In this document: one piece after another, positions 34,521-46,619 of the stretch
How positions within the stretch are numbered: position 1 is the first letter of the stretch
Layout: each line of letters starts with the position of its first letter
NCBI GenBank assembly: GCA_002110485.1
Contig: MOWL01000028.1
Coordinates: 248,001 to 312,000 of the forward strand
Source of the DNA: Emergomyces orientalis
Lineage: Eukaryota > Ascomycota > Eurotiomycetes > Onygenales > Ajellomycetaceae
Direction: 5' to 3'
Length of the DNA stretch: 64,000 nucleotides
The notes under the pieces: model-generated
The model's input: the letters and a program-made list of their open reading frames with translations, nothing else
What the model was told of the DNA's origin: nothing
Database searches by the model: none
Position numbers and translations under genes: made by a program

Positions 34521-35303
34521 ATGCTACATTGGTGAGTCTCCCTTTTATATCTGGGGTTATGGATAACAGTGCTAATATCATCAGGTATCACGTTCAATTG
34601 GCAAGGCGGCCGTTAATTACCCAGAGCATCGGGAGTGCCGTATGTCTGCAAACTTATACACTCAATTCATCCTCGAACTTGCTTAGAATTGACTGGATAA
34701 ATATCTAGATCCTCTTCGGTGCTGGGGATGTCCTGGCCCAGCAGCTGGTAGACAAGGTCGGCCTCGAGCACCACGACTATACCCGCACTGGACGAATGGC
34801 CCTCTACGGCGGTGGTAAGCAGCCTACATTCCCCATTTACCTCTATCTCCATGAACCCAATCCAGCCAGTTACTAACAAATCACAGCAATCTTCGGCCCC
34901 GGCGCCACAACCTGGTACAAATTCATGGAGCGGCACATCGTCCTCCGCAGTCCCAAACTCACCCTCGCCGCCCGTGTCTGCGGCGACCAGCTCCTCTTTG
35001 CCCCAACGCACATGTTCCTCTTCCTCTCTTCCATGTCCATCATGGAAGGTAACGACCCGCTGGAGAAGTTGAGGAACAGCTACTGGCCCGGCTACAAGGC
35101 CAACCTGATGATCTGGCCATGGGTGCAGGCAGCAAACTTCACCTTGGTGCCGCTTCAGCATCGTGTGCTGGTGGTCAATCTTGTTAGTTTGGGTATGTTT
35201 TTTTCCTGTTTGAGAAATATTCTTCTCCGGGTAAATATCTCGTCGACTAATAGAAAAAACAGGCTGGAATTGCATCTTGAGCGTCATCAACAGCCGGAAA
35301 TAG
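34521..35303 (+). CDS. SYM1: Mpv17/PMP22-family mitochondrial membrane protein (Sym1)
   Basis: A 172-residue protein from five exons (34521-34531, 34585-34639, 34709-34814, 34887-35192, 35263-35303). The first exon is only 11 nt (M-L-H plus two bases), so a plain ORF search misses the start. Family signatures: YHVQLARRPLITQSIGSA, FGAGDVLAQQ, YTRTGRMALYGG, FGPGATTWYKF, DQLLFAPTHMFLFL, IMEGNDPLEKL and the C-terminal WPWVQAANFTLVPLQHRVLVVN, close to yeast Sym1. These are inner mitochondrial membrane proteins with four helices, needed in yeast for growth under heat on ethanol; the exact transport role is debated. Confidence 0.93.
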
Positions 35304-36198
35304 ATTATTTTCTCATTGGGGATCTCACGCGGAGGCTACATATCTTAAGTCTTATTTGGTTTTGCATCACTTGTTGGGTTGAGGCGGTTTTGTTATCCCC
35401 GTTAAAGTATCTTATGGGCTGGCTGGCTGCGCGGAAAGTATGCGTAAATAGATTACAATTGCACACATATGTAACAGGCGTTAATATTTTACTGCTTACC
35501 TGGGTAACTGTGGGTTTGTTATACGGTTTTGTGTTTGTCCAGATCTCCTCTCGATTTTTTATCCTGGTTACTGGCATGCTGAGACATCTCTATCTATATA
35601 TGTATGTACTGTACATAAATGTTAGTTGAGCAATAATAATAATAAATTTAATAATAATAATCGATTTGTAACGGTTTCTATTCGAACCGTAAATTAACCT
35701 GCCGGCTCTAGTAATTATAAAATAAATATTCTGTTCTGGTCACAGCAAAAAATATTTAAATATTCAAATCTAACTCTGGCTGGATGGTTCTGCGCAAACT
35801 CAGAAAATGCATCCAAACTCTTTTTTTTTCCTCCCCCAAGTCAAATAAAATCCTGACCTCACCGCAAACAACAAATCAACAACACCCCTACAAGCCAACA
35901 TCTGCATAGATTCTCACCTAATCTTGTCTATCTATTTACTCTGCCTGGTGCAGTCTGCGGCCTTTTCTCTACTTTAATCCTCTTCATCCAAATTTTTTTC
36001 TTCCTGTGTGGCGCTTTACACACACAATCCAAACTCCGCCGTCGAACCTTCCTCACACCTCCTTTTCTTATTTACTGTTGTTCTTCTATCTTCACTTCTT
36101 CTTGCTTCACTTCTTCCCTCTATAGAGATTCTCCAATCAGTCTCACTCCTGCGCGCACCGCTCTTCTCCTCACCTCAGATCTCCCTACTCTCACCGTC
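35304..36198. other. intergenic, promoter of the eIF4E gene
   Basis: Contains AAT repeats at 35631-35663 and a long pyrimidine-rich leader before 36199, as is common for strongly expressed fungal genes. No gene recognised. Confidence 0.55.
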
Positions 36199-37056
36199 AT
36201 GGCCACCGCAACAGAGAACGGCACTGCGGCCCCAAAACCCGCAAATGACGAGAATGCCGCCCCCGATGTCGCTGGTGCGCAGACAAAGCAGGGCGATACC
36301 GTCACTGTCTTCCATGACCCAAACAACTTCAACGTTAAACACCCACTGATGCATGAGTGGACGCTGTGGTTTACCAAACCGCCAAGTGGGAAGGTACTTT
36401 TTACTTTGTATATGCGCTTGTCGCAAGTTGCGGAATATGTTATGCTGACTATGTGTTGTTCAGGGCGACAACTGGAATGAGCTACTGAAGGAGGTTGTAA
36501 CTTTTAACTCCGTCGAGGAATTCTGGGGCATCTACGTGAGTTTATAAACATACGAACACAACAACGGCATGCCTTGTTTAACAACAAAAATCTACAGAAT
36601 AACATCACTCCCACCTCCGAATTAGGTCTGAAAGCCGACTACCACCTCTTCAAGAAAGGCGTCCGCCCCGAATGGGAAGACCAACAAAACAAACACGGCG
36701 GAAAATGGTCCTACTCCTTCCGTGAGAAGAAAAACGTCCCCATCGACGACCTATGGCTCCACGCCCAACTCGCCGCCATCGGCGAAACCCTCGAAAATGA
36801 CAACGACAACGAAGTCATGGGCGTTGTCGTGAACGTGCGCAAGGGGTTTTACAGAATCGGCCTGTGGACGCGGACGGTTGGCAAGAGTACCCCCGAGGGC
36901 CGCCCGGCGGAAAAGGGCAAGGAGATTCTAAATAATATCGGGAAAAAATTTAAGGAGGTGTTACGGTTGAAGGAGAATGATGTTTTGGAATTTTCGGGAC
37001 ATACGGATAGTGCACATGCGGGAAGTACGAGGGCGAAGGCTAAGTTTACTGTTTGA
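36199..37056 (+). CDS. translation initiation factor eIF4E (mRNA cap-binding)
   Basis: A 241-residue protein from three exons (36199-36393, 36464-36535, 36598-37056). It binds the m7G cap and recruits eIF4G for translation initiation. The core has the expected Trp set: HPLMHEWTLWFTKP, VEEFWGIYNNI, GVRPEWEDQQNKHGGKWSY (cap-stacking Trp-Glu pair) and DDLWLHAQLAAIGE (eIF4G-facing helix), then GVVVNVRKGFYRIGLWTR. About 40 N-terminal residues are Ala/Asn-rich and presumably disordered. Ends in TGA. Confidence 0.97.
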
Positions 37057-38358
37057 GGGGGTGGGCAAGGGATGGGTTTTCATATTTCTAGGGCGAACTA
37101 AGTGTGGAAAGGGGATTACTGCGTGGGCATGGGTATTATTGCCTTGTATGTCCTTTTTATGAGATGGGATCGGATTGAAATATGATGGCTTCACGAAGTG
37201 AAAGAAAGACAAGAAAGACAAAAAAGTGAACTCGCATGGTTTTAATGCTGTGCAATCGCTGTTGGATTTTTTCTCTTTTCCACTTTTCTCCATCTACTAT
37301 CTCGCATCCCTAGCTACAGCATACACACGACCGCGCGGCATCAGTTTTAACACATACCTATTTTCTTTTCTTTTCCAATACGCCTGCATAATCATTTTTC
37401 CATCCAGTCCCAACCCTCGTTCCATTTATGCCCGTTAAATTCGATATCGATATTGATCTTTTCTTTATATCCCACTTTCTTTCTTCTTTGTTAGATTGCA
37501 CCCCGAAAGAGAAACCCACTTGCACTTCTCAGTTGTTCTTCCAGTGATATACATATATACATATATATATATATGGTTTGGCTTTTACTATTCCATCTCG
37601 TTTATCTGGTTTGTGGTGTTGCTTCCTTTCCTGTTTCCCTCCTCTTGATTCCCGCTGATAGTCTAGTGATTTTTTTTTTTTTTCTATTAAGTTATGCTTT
37701 ATATCTCAGCGGATAATAAACGAACTTGTATTGACAAATTGCTCATGCTAATTATTTTAATTTCAATCCTGCCTTTCCATTTTGGGTTGATGGTCAGGTG
37801 AAGCTGGTTATTATGTAGGAAGCTACTGACTGTACGACGAACCACCCATCCAATTATCCATGGACTGATATATTTGAATATGTAATAATTATAACCCAAA
37901 ACAGCCAACAGGGAAAATCAGGGTCGATACTAACATTGACATCTATATGTGGATGTGCGTATGCAGGGCGCTAATACTGGACAATAATGGTAGAAGTAAA
38001 AGCGTTTGACGACATGGCGGACAGGCTAGGTGGCGACCTGGCTGGTATGTTTTGCATGTGTCAGGCAAATAGTTCATTTGTTCAGTGAGATTGGGAATAG
38101 ACATTAAACAGGAACAGCGATAATGGTTCCATAACTTATTATATATTATAATACAATTGTTCATATCCAAATTGGAAAGGCCGTCAAGAAAAGGTCTTCC
38201 ATCCCATCTATCTCTCTATCAAACCCCCTATTTCATGTATCGATCTATGAAAATAATAATGGAGTACTGTATTATATAGAGACCTGGCCAGGGCAGGGTA
38301 GGCAGGAATTGAATCGCATCCATCTTCATCCTGTAGGGGAAAAGAAGAAAAGCACCAC
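37057..38358. other. convergent 3' intergenic region
   Basis: Between the 3' ends of the eIF4E and acyl-CoA synthetase genes. Has a TA microsatellite (37551-37574) and a poly-T run near 37669-37682. No gene recognised. Confidence 0.55.
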
Positions 38359-40535
38359 CTAGGCACCATTTACGGACTCCAACAAATCCGCAAAAACCAA
38401 CTTCGCCAGCGATTTCTTGTTAACTGCCCCAGTCCACCGCAGTTAATTAGCAAAGGTAACCCCTCACAACATTCAATTCCCAGAATAGGAATATAGTTAT
38501 ATACATACCTTTCCCCATAGCATTCCGCGGCAACCCATCCTTCAACACCCGAATCTCTGACGGAATCTTATACGCAGCCAGCTTACCCTTAAGTGCGCGG
38601 CGCATATCCATAATGCCCCAGGGCTTCCCGCCGCGACCTGAATTTGCCAAATCCGGGTCGAGGACGAGGACTACTCCAACCTTTTGGCCCCATTGGCGCG
38701 AAGGGAGGGCGAGCACGGCTGCTTCTGTGATTTGGGGTCTATATGAAAATGAATAAAGATTCTACGGGCTGTTGAGACAAGGGGGGATCATACAACGACA
38801 ACAATTCCCTCTCAATCTCCAACGCGCTAACCTTCTCACCGCCCGTCTTGATGATATCCACGCTCCTGCGGCCTAGGATGAAGTACAACGGGCCGCAACA
38901 CCACTCCTGCCCTCTCTGTCTAACGTCAGTACTAGCACTAGGAACATGCCTACGCACAGCGACATCACCCGTCTTAAACCAGCGCCCCATCCCGTCTTCA
39001 TCGTCGGTAAACTCCTCCCTCGTTGCCTTCTCATTCCTCCAATACTCTCTGAAGACCGTTGGCCCGCGTAGCTGGATCTCGCCTACCCTCTCGCGACCAT
39101 TGGTATCAATCTCGTCACCGGGCCTGATGACCTCATTGGCATCCGTGTCGAAAAGCCTGCATTCGACGGAGGGGAGAGGCCAGCCGACGCTGCCGTCAAC
39201 GCGGTTGGCGAAATCCAAACCGCAGCTGAGCGCCATGCCGACTTCGGTCATGCCGTAGCGTTCTAGGAGGATGTTGCCGTGACTTAGGTCTGTCCACGCG
39301 GCCTTTGTGGGAGTAGGTAGGGCGGCGGAGCCGGAGATGTTGAGACGGAGGTTTGCGGGGGAGATGGCGGTTTGTGCTGCTTGTTGTGTTTCCGGTGGGA
39401 GGGTTTTGTGAGTTGATAGGAGTCTGTTGTACATGGCTGGGACGGCGGTTAGGAAGGTGATTTTCTCCCGTTTTGGTTTCAGAGGAGTGCCGCCGTGTCC
39501 ATCAAGTAGCAGGAATGGCGCGGCTAGCCGATTCCAGACTGCGGTTGGGTTGAAAGGGAACATGAATTCGACAGTGGAGCCCGCTAGTAACGGGGCAAGA
39601 ATAGCATTGACCGTGCCATGGATGTGGTGGAGGGGGAGGACATGGAGCAGTCGGTCGTCTGTGGAGTATGACCATGCCTCGACCAAGGACTGGGCTTGCG
39701 CAGATAGAGCGGATTGCGGGAGGAGGACTCCTTTCTATTATGTGTTAATAAAACTCGCGCTCATTTTTATGTCCTGCCAAATCTACTCACAGGTCTATTC
39801 GTAGTCCCCGATGTGTATAACATCATTCCACCGCGCAAGTCCGCCGAATCCTGAAAATGCAGTTGCGCAACCGGATCCGCACCGGTTTCAATCTTATCAA
39901 GTATCCTCAGCAACGGAACACTCTCCAGATCCGCCTCGACCAGCATCCGAGCCTTCGTGCCGTATTTCTCTGTCGCCAGTAATAAGCTAGTCTGCGAATT
40001 GTATAGAATGTATCTCAACTCTCCGGCGGGGAAACTTGGTGAGAGGGGCAAAGCGATGCCGTCGCAGGCAAGGATGGAGAGAAGGGTTACTGAGGTTCAA
40101 AAAATATCAGTATTTTCCACCTCTCAGTCAATCAAACAGTATACATTTTACATTTGTCTAGTTCTAAAGGATTGAAGAAAATGTAACAGTACCCACGTAG
40201 TCATAACTATTCTCAACCAAAAACGCCACGGGTGCGCCACGCAAAACTATAGTTTTCGGGCTCGCAGCTGCGCATTGTAACAGGCCCTCTTGGGAGCGCA
40301 GGACATCGCCAATTAAACTGCCATATGTGAAGGAGCGGCCGGAGGCGCTGTGGACGACGGCTAGTGATTTCGGATCATGGTGCTGCAGAGCGCGGAAGAG
40401 GGGCAGGTCAGGGAGGGTAGATGAGAGCCGGGTTTGGCCATGAGAGCCGGGTGAGAGATAGAAGGCGACATCAGGTCTCAAGGAACAGCGGTAGAATGCG
40501 CGAGTGATAGGTATTAGGCCGCGGGAGGTGAACAT
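38359..40535 (-). CDS. AMP-forming acyl-CoA synthetase, malonyl-CoA synthetase (ACSF3) type
   Basis: A 625-residue enzyme from five exons (40193-40535, 39791-40089, 38794-39734, 38509-38738, 38359-38423). ANL-superfamily motifs: MMLYTSGTTNRPKGVLLP (P-loop; the usual TTG is TTN), LPLHHIHGTVNAILAPLLAG, LLERYGMTEVGMALS, RWFKTGDVAV, YFILGRRSVDIIKTGGEKVSALEIE and PRNAMGKVNKKSL with the catalytic Lys, here split by the last intron. The N-terminus (MFTSRGLIPITRAFYRCSLR) looks like a mitochondrial presequence. By overall pattern it resembles ACSF3/MatB enzymes that activate malonate or methylmalonate; substrate choice is inferred. Confidence 0.88.
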
Positions 40536-40981
40536 GTTGGAGATTGCTGTGTATGTAGAGCAGAGAGGTTTCAGGTGGGCTTGCTATATCGCCTTAAGCC
40601 ATGCCCTACCGATAGCGAGTAATAGGATATGGGCTATCGATTGGGGAGAGGTTGTGTATCTGCAGCTGGACCAGAGACATTTGGGGTTCATTTCTCTTCA
40701 ATACGTGGGAGAATTGCGGGTGGGTGGAGAGAAGAATGAGAAAAAGTGGTGGGGATGGAACTAATGTAATATAGAAATATCTTCGTTGGTGAGGAGAAAC
40801 AGCGCCGACGCATGGGCCAGACCACCAGCGTTGAAATAAATAGATATTTCTCAGCATAACTACTCTGGATATTTAACAGCTTAAATATATATACCACCTC
40901 AATCAACATCCTTAAATCCTACCCTCGTATACTTCTAAGTCCCTGTTAAACAATATACACATATACACATAAATATATCCA
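40536..40981. promoter_or_regulatory. divergent promoter region, acyl-CoA synthetase / BolA
   Basis: 446 bp between two divergent mitochondrial-type genes. No named motif recognised. Confidence 0.5.
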
Positions 40982-41598
40982 ATGCTCCGTTCCATCATCC
41001 CGCGCCGGAACCACCTTCTGCTGCTAAACCGACAGCTCTGCTCTATCTCCAGCGCTTCATCAACAATGTCAACCACACCGATGGAAGACGCCATCCGCGA
41101 AAAGGTATCAAATAACATATTTAACATACATACATAATACATACATATATACATACATACACTGTTTGTCAAACTGGACGAAAAAAAAGGAACCAACCTG
41201 CTAACAACAGATATCCACTCCCGTCACCCAGCTCCAACAAAACCTCCACCCCTCCACCCTCATAATTCGTAACGACTCAAAGCTCCACGCCCACCACGCG
41301 CCTATGCGCGGCAGCACATCGACCGAGACGCATTTCCAGTAACCTACCTCCTTCTCCCTTTTGTCCGCAAGGGACACAATTCTAATAATACTCTACCTAC
41401 AGCATAACAGTAACATCGCCCTCGTTCGCAGCGAAAACGCAGGCCGCACGCCACCGCATGGTATATGCCGCACTGAAGGAGGAGTTGGCGCGGGAGGGTG
41501 GGATTCATGCGTTGCAGTTGAAAACAAGGACAGTGGAGGAGGAGGCGCGGGATCAGAAGCTGGGGAATAAGGAAAAAGAGGTTGAGACGGGGGAGTGA
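40982..41598 (+). CDS. BolA-family protein, probably mitochondrial
   Basis: A 148-residue protein from three exons (40982-41104, 41211-41338, 41403-41598). BolA proteins pair with monothiol glutaredoxins through [2Fe-2S] clusters and help deliver Fe-S clusters. BolA features: LIIRNDSKLHAHHAPMRGSTSTETHF, then ITVTSPSFAAKTQAARHRMVYAAL and GIHALQLKTRT with the conserved C-terminal His used for cluster binding. The first 28 residues (MLRSIIPRRNHLLLLNRQLCS) look like a mitochondrial targeting sequence; a downstream Met (MSTTPMEDAIREK) could give a cytosolic form. The C-terminal charged tail is longer than usual. Ends in TGA. Confidence 0.92.
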
Positions 41599-42961
41599 GT
41601 ATATTGTCGGAAGCGAGGGAAAGTCGTTAGATTCACATACCATCCATGTGTGTGTTGAATGCGATATGTGGTGTGTGTGTGACCGTTTAAATATTGTCGA
41701 AGGTGGAGTGCGCCGTCTTCAATTATAACGATAGAATAGTACGTTATATGATGTAAACTACTATATATGAAGAAAGAATTCTCTCGATTTGGCTGATCTA
41801 CACCAGGAGCTGGATGGGCGTGCCCCCCCCCTCCCGGCCCAAGGCTACGCTTTGCTCATTGCCAATCTAACCACTCGCTTTTCATTCGAGAAAGGATGAC
41901 AGGGGCAAAAATGACACAATTGATATAATCTGATCCGATAGAAAATATATATAAATAATCCGCAAAAGTAGCAAAGTACAAAAGAGATTATCTAATCCAA
42001 TGGGATGGGAACGGGCGGAGACAAGGGGGAAAAGAACCCCAGTAACGAAAAGTGAGAGGACAGCGAACAGGAAAAGTGAACGAACAAGTAAAGAGAATGA
42101 AGTCGGAATGTCGTGAAACGGAATAGAAGGTGATATTATTATGTAAGTGTTTGGTTCATCTTTTGGGGAGCCGCGGAGCCGCGGCGTATAAAGCGCGGAC
42201 TTTTAATTCTTTCGTTATCGGGCAGTCTTTCAAGATAAGAGCAAATAAAATAAATAGCGCAGCAAGAACAACCTAAAGACGACGATTAAAGACGAGACGA
42301 AAGGGAATAAGGATAATGGGATGGCTGTGTACATGGGTAAGCAAAATATTGGGAGGAACACGAGAAACAGAAGAAAAAACGAAATAATAGTCACAGTACA
42401 AAAGTAGGAAAAGGTTAAAAATGGGATATGATATGGTACGCCTGAATTGAACGATTTAAGAACTTGATAAAAAGAAAACGAAAAAATACAAAACAAGCGA
42501 GCCGTTGCAAGGCAATGGAGCTTGGGGAGGGGGCTGCCTACACCAAAGCAGCAGAGGTGTTCCTAGGTGGTATGGTATGGCAAATTACGGCAAACCCGGA
42601 AAAAGGGTATACCTCGATAACATGTTAAGTGGCGACATGTGGGAGCGAGGTGTTGCAATTGTGAAGAGGAAGAAACAAGCAGGGTGTGGTGGAATAAAAA
42701 AAAGCCAGGCTAAACCCGGCTTCGCTTTGGTAGTTGGCCCCCGCGGAAGATATGGACAACGAGAGGCCATTGGGGGGGATTGTCCTAGGCTAGACCCAGC
42801 CAATTGTATGACGTTCAGGTTCAAGCGACCGGATGTGCGTGCGTGTGTGTGTGGGTGGGTGGGTGGGTGGGGGGGGGGGGGGCGTGTCGGATCAAGCGTC
42901 TACTAAATATCGACGGACAGGAAGAAAGTAAAAGGTGGACAAGGCAGCAAACGAGTTCCGC
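41599..42961. other. convergent 3' intergenic region
   Basis: Between the BolA and syntaxin 3' ends. Purine-rich, with the G tract described separately. No gene recognised. Confidence 0.55.
42842..42882 (+). repeat. GT/GGGT repeat ending in a long G run
   Basis: GTGTGTGT, then four GGGT units, then an uninterrupted run of 14 G. Contains far more than four G-triplets in 30 bases, so it can form a G-quadruplex on the plus strand. Lies in the likely 3' UTR region of the minus-strand syntaxin gene, about 80 bp past its stop. Confidence 0.85.
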
Positions 42962-44339
42962 TTATTTGCCGCCGTTGCCGCCGGGTCCAACGGTGAAATA
43001 GATCGCAAAGAAAAGGACGAGAACGAGGATGATGAGAACTGTAGAATACACTAATTAGTGCGCTGGCCAAGACAGGCTTTAGAAGCGTAAATGTCTGCCA
43101 CTCACCGACAATACCCAGACAGATCCACTTCTTCTTGTTGCGAGCCCTTGCACTTTTGATGGCACCACCGATTTCCTCGTTACCCTTCGTTATATTTTCA
43201 TGGACGACCTGGGTCTGCTCATCGATCCGCTCAACAGCGGCTTCCTGCTGGATGACAATGGCGTCGAGATCCCGGAACATCTGCGAAAGCTCCAGCAAGT
43301 CACGTTCGATTTTCACGATCTCTTCATGCCTGGCGCGGACCATCTGCGAAACCTGCTGGGCATCGCCGCGTCGGTCACTTTGCATAAGCTGTGGCAAACC
43401 GGGAAAAAGTAAGCATTAGCATTCGCCGTCAGCAGGCAGAAATATATTTCTTTGCATGGTGATTTATCTTGATGCCTGGAATGTTGCACTGGGGGGAGGG
43501 GAGTTTAGGTACTCACAGCCTGGGTGAATATTTGCTGTTGGGACGGGTCCTGGATAGCTTGCTTGACGTCCGCATCAGTGGCATCAGGGCGCACAATTCG
43601 GTATTGTCTTGCCATCTGTGCCTCCAAGTCCTTGCGGAAATCCGACTGTACAGCATGGAAATTTGTGATGGCGGACTTGAGCTTCCGCTCGACTTTTCCG
43701 ATCTGGGCGCTGTTGATGCTCTCTCCGGCACCTGGTGACTGTTTTATGTTCTTCACGCGATTGATCAAATTCTGATAGAGGCGTTTCGCGTCGGCGGCCA
43801 AATTGTCTGCCTGAGAGCGAATGGCAGTTTCGCGAGCAGGGTCCGCATCAGTGAGTAGGCGTCGGTATAGGCCTTGGATCTGTTCAATGTACTTCTCCAC
43901 CTCTGTGATACCCTGTTCAATATCTCTACACTGGTTCAAGATCGCACGCTTATCGTTTGGTTCATCGTAGCCTCCTTGGATTGGAGGGTCGTATGAAGAC
44001 ATCTCTGGATCACGGAAACGGGTTAGTATTTTTATTTATTTTTTCCCACCTTTTGAACCCGCATGGGAGAAACCGGGGAGAGGGCCAACACACCATAACG
44101 ACCAGCACCCGCTTCGACATCGTTGTTATATCTGTTGTCTTGTCGAGCACTGTATGGATCATATTGGCCGTAGCCTTGGCCGCCGTAGTTATTATTATTA
44201 TACTGTCAATGCATCACGACCAATGGGTATCCGTATTAGCGGGATATATACAATAGGGAGAATAGGTTCTCAATCCAATACACAGACAGGCGGAGAGGGG
44301 GTTGGTGTCAGTAGCAGAGCAAGAAATACTCACACTCAT
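42962..44339 (-). CDS. plasma-membrane syntaxin (t-SNARE, Sso1/Sso2 type)
   Basis: A 320-residue SNARE for exocytic vesicle fusion, from five exons (44334-44339, 44094-44202, 43517-44004, 43106-43388, 42962-43038). The first exon is just six bases (Met-Ser). The N-terminus is Asn/Tyr/Gly-rich (YNNNNYGGQGYGQYDPYSAR); then a three-helix Habc region, and a Qa-SNARE motif around MFRDLDAIVIQQEAAVERID with the ionic-layer Gln. The C-terminal anchor is WICLGIV-VLIILVLVLFFAIYF followed by a short Gly-rich tail, so it is tail-anchored with no luminal domain. Length and layout fit fungal Sso proteins. Confidence 0.93.
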
Positions 44340-46375
44340 GATGGCGGCAAAACCAAGTTGAGTCGTGGAAATTCGGATTGGACTTTTTGAATTGACGTCG
44401 CGACAAGTAATTTATAAAATAGAAGGGCCGCCCAAAAAAGGTATACCTTTGTTGGTGGGTGATGGTGGTGGAGGTGGGAGATAATAAGTAGGTTAAGGGG
44501 GCGGGATGGAAAGGGGACACGGGGAATAGAGGATCGTCCTAGAAGCGAGAAAAGGGGGACCAAGACTAGAATGCGAGGCAGAAGATAGAAAAGCAGAACA
44601 AGAAGGCAGGGGGGAAGAGTACACCTAGAAGATGAAGATGCAGGATATCAGAAATGGAGAAAGGGAGTAACAGAGCCTAAGACGAAGGGAGGAAAAAGAG
44701 ATGGAGAATTGAACTTTTGAAGGTTTGAAATTGAAGAGGCTGAGTTGGGATTAGCAGGCCTTAGTCAGCTGGCGACTCACATGGCTGGTACCTGGTCAGT
44801 GTATGGGATTTTGCGGGTGGCCCAGGTACTTGCTAGGTTCCTCCGCTAAAAGGGGGCGGGACCAGACGGGGATCATCCACCATGAACACAGAGATGGGGA
44901 ACCATTATTTTATTATTTTTATTATTTCATTATTTTACTATCCTACGTACATCTTACATCGCCTCTCTGCATCTCAAATTTCAAACCTCAAACTGACTAA
45001 CAATCAATGTCAAAGACTCGCTGCTTCACCTAACCGCCATTCGCCGCTGCTGTCTCGCCTCCCTGAAACATCCAAAGTCACAGACAATACTGGTTGATGT
45101 CGCCTTTCTCCCCCCGCAGTCCGCAGCCAGCCAGTCAGTCTGCATATATTGTATGTCCCGTATCCCGATTCTCAAAATCTACTCCAGGTTGGCCAATTTA
45201 CTATGGCTATGTCGTGGAACTCCCAGTAATTCCATCCGTCGTGCTGAGAGTCCTGCCCTCCATGGATCTCAGCCGCAACATACGAACTCAATAACCACCT
45301 CGTTTAGCTCCACCAAGACAACTTTCTTAACTCGAGCAAAGGCTGACAACATTAATCTGACTTGCAGGCAGCTGCAGGAGGCCGTTTTTTCTTTCGAGCC
45401 CTAAGACATGAATTACCAAGTATCATTCAAATCAATCAACGCATACCCACAATCAAAAGCTTAGCCCTGTACTCTCCGGTCTTTATTGCTTCGAGTCTCA
45501 CTCACCACAACAGGCTTTTTCTTATGGAATAAAAAGAATTAATCTACCTGGACGCCCAGCCACACTGCTCCATCGAACTAAAACAGACCTTTGTCAAAGC
45601 TGGCGCGTTTTGTGGCATTGGCACGCTAATGAGGCGACTAGGCTTAAAATTTTTAACCCACCCAATTTCCTTCCAGAAATCTTTCTCGTCAGCTTAACGG
45701 TTCGTTGAGTGGTAACTGTGTAAGCGACTGCATGATCCTCCACCACATCAGCCATTAATATCGCTTATAAAAATAGCCCCGTCGCACTCGATCTGGCTTG
45801 CACTCCCCCGTAGACATGTCCAACATTACACGAACCAGCTCGTTCGTCGAGTCAAGCGACCTCACCTGCAACTGAGCTAGTTACTGCACTAAGAGAGCGA
45901 ACTATTTTTATCCGCTGCAAAGTTGCGTCTCCATCTCCTATGACGACGGAAAAAGGAAGTTGGAGGCATCAAAGAAAAGTCAGCCCTATCAAGGAAACTA
46001 CCTGATTATTGTTTCATAGGCTAATAGGGGCTGAAAGGAAAGAATATAAGCACGGAACCGTAACCACTACCACACAATGAGACTGTGGCGCTGAAGCTTC
46101 CAACAAACGCCTTTCATGGAATCCATCCCACCCACCCATGGGCCAAAAACATGGGGCGAAGAATCTGTGCATGAAAAGAGGATGTAAAAGCCACAAAATT
46201 GGGAAGGCAATAAAACAAATATTGCCTCCCTTTTTGCGCATCTACAATTTTAAAAGCCCAAGTAGTTGCCGAGATAGAGTAACTTTTTGATAGAATACTC
46301 TTTCGGACGAAAATTGCCGACCTCGGGAATGAAAATGAGAACTAGGAAAGTTAAATAAGGTAGAAGACAATCACA
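44340..46375. other. intergenic, no gene recognised
   Basis: About 2 kb between the syntaxin promoter and the retroelement island. Only short open frames. Confidence 0.5.
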
Positions 46376-46619
46376 TCATGCAGTGGTTTCCCGCGCGGCA
46401 AAGGGTGGTGCATTTATGTGGGATGGTTGAACTTCAAAGATTCGGTGGGTGGAGCTGGCTAATGACAGTAGGTTGACTGTTAGATTGGGGATCCAATGAA
46501 CATCGCGGATGAAGATATCTCCACCTTCTGATTCTAGAATAACCTCTCCAACCTCCTTCACCTGGCCTTGCCCGCCATTTGCTGTACTAACCTTCAAATC
46601 GCCTTCATACACCTTCTAA

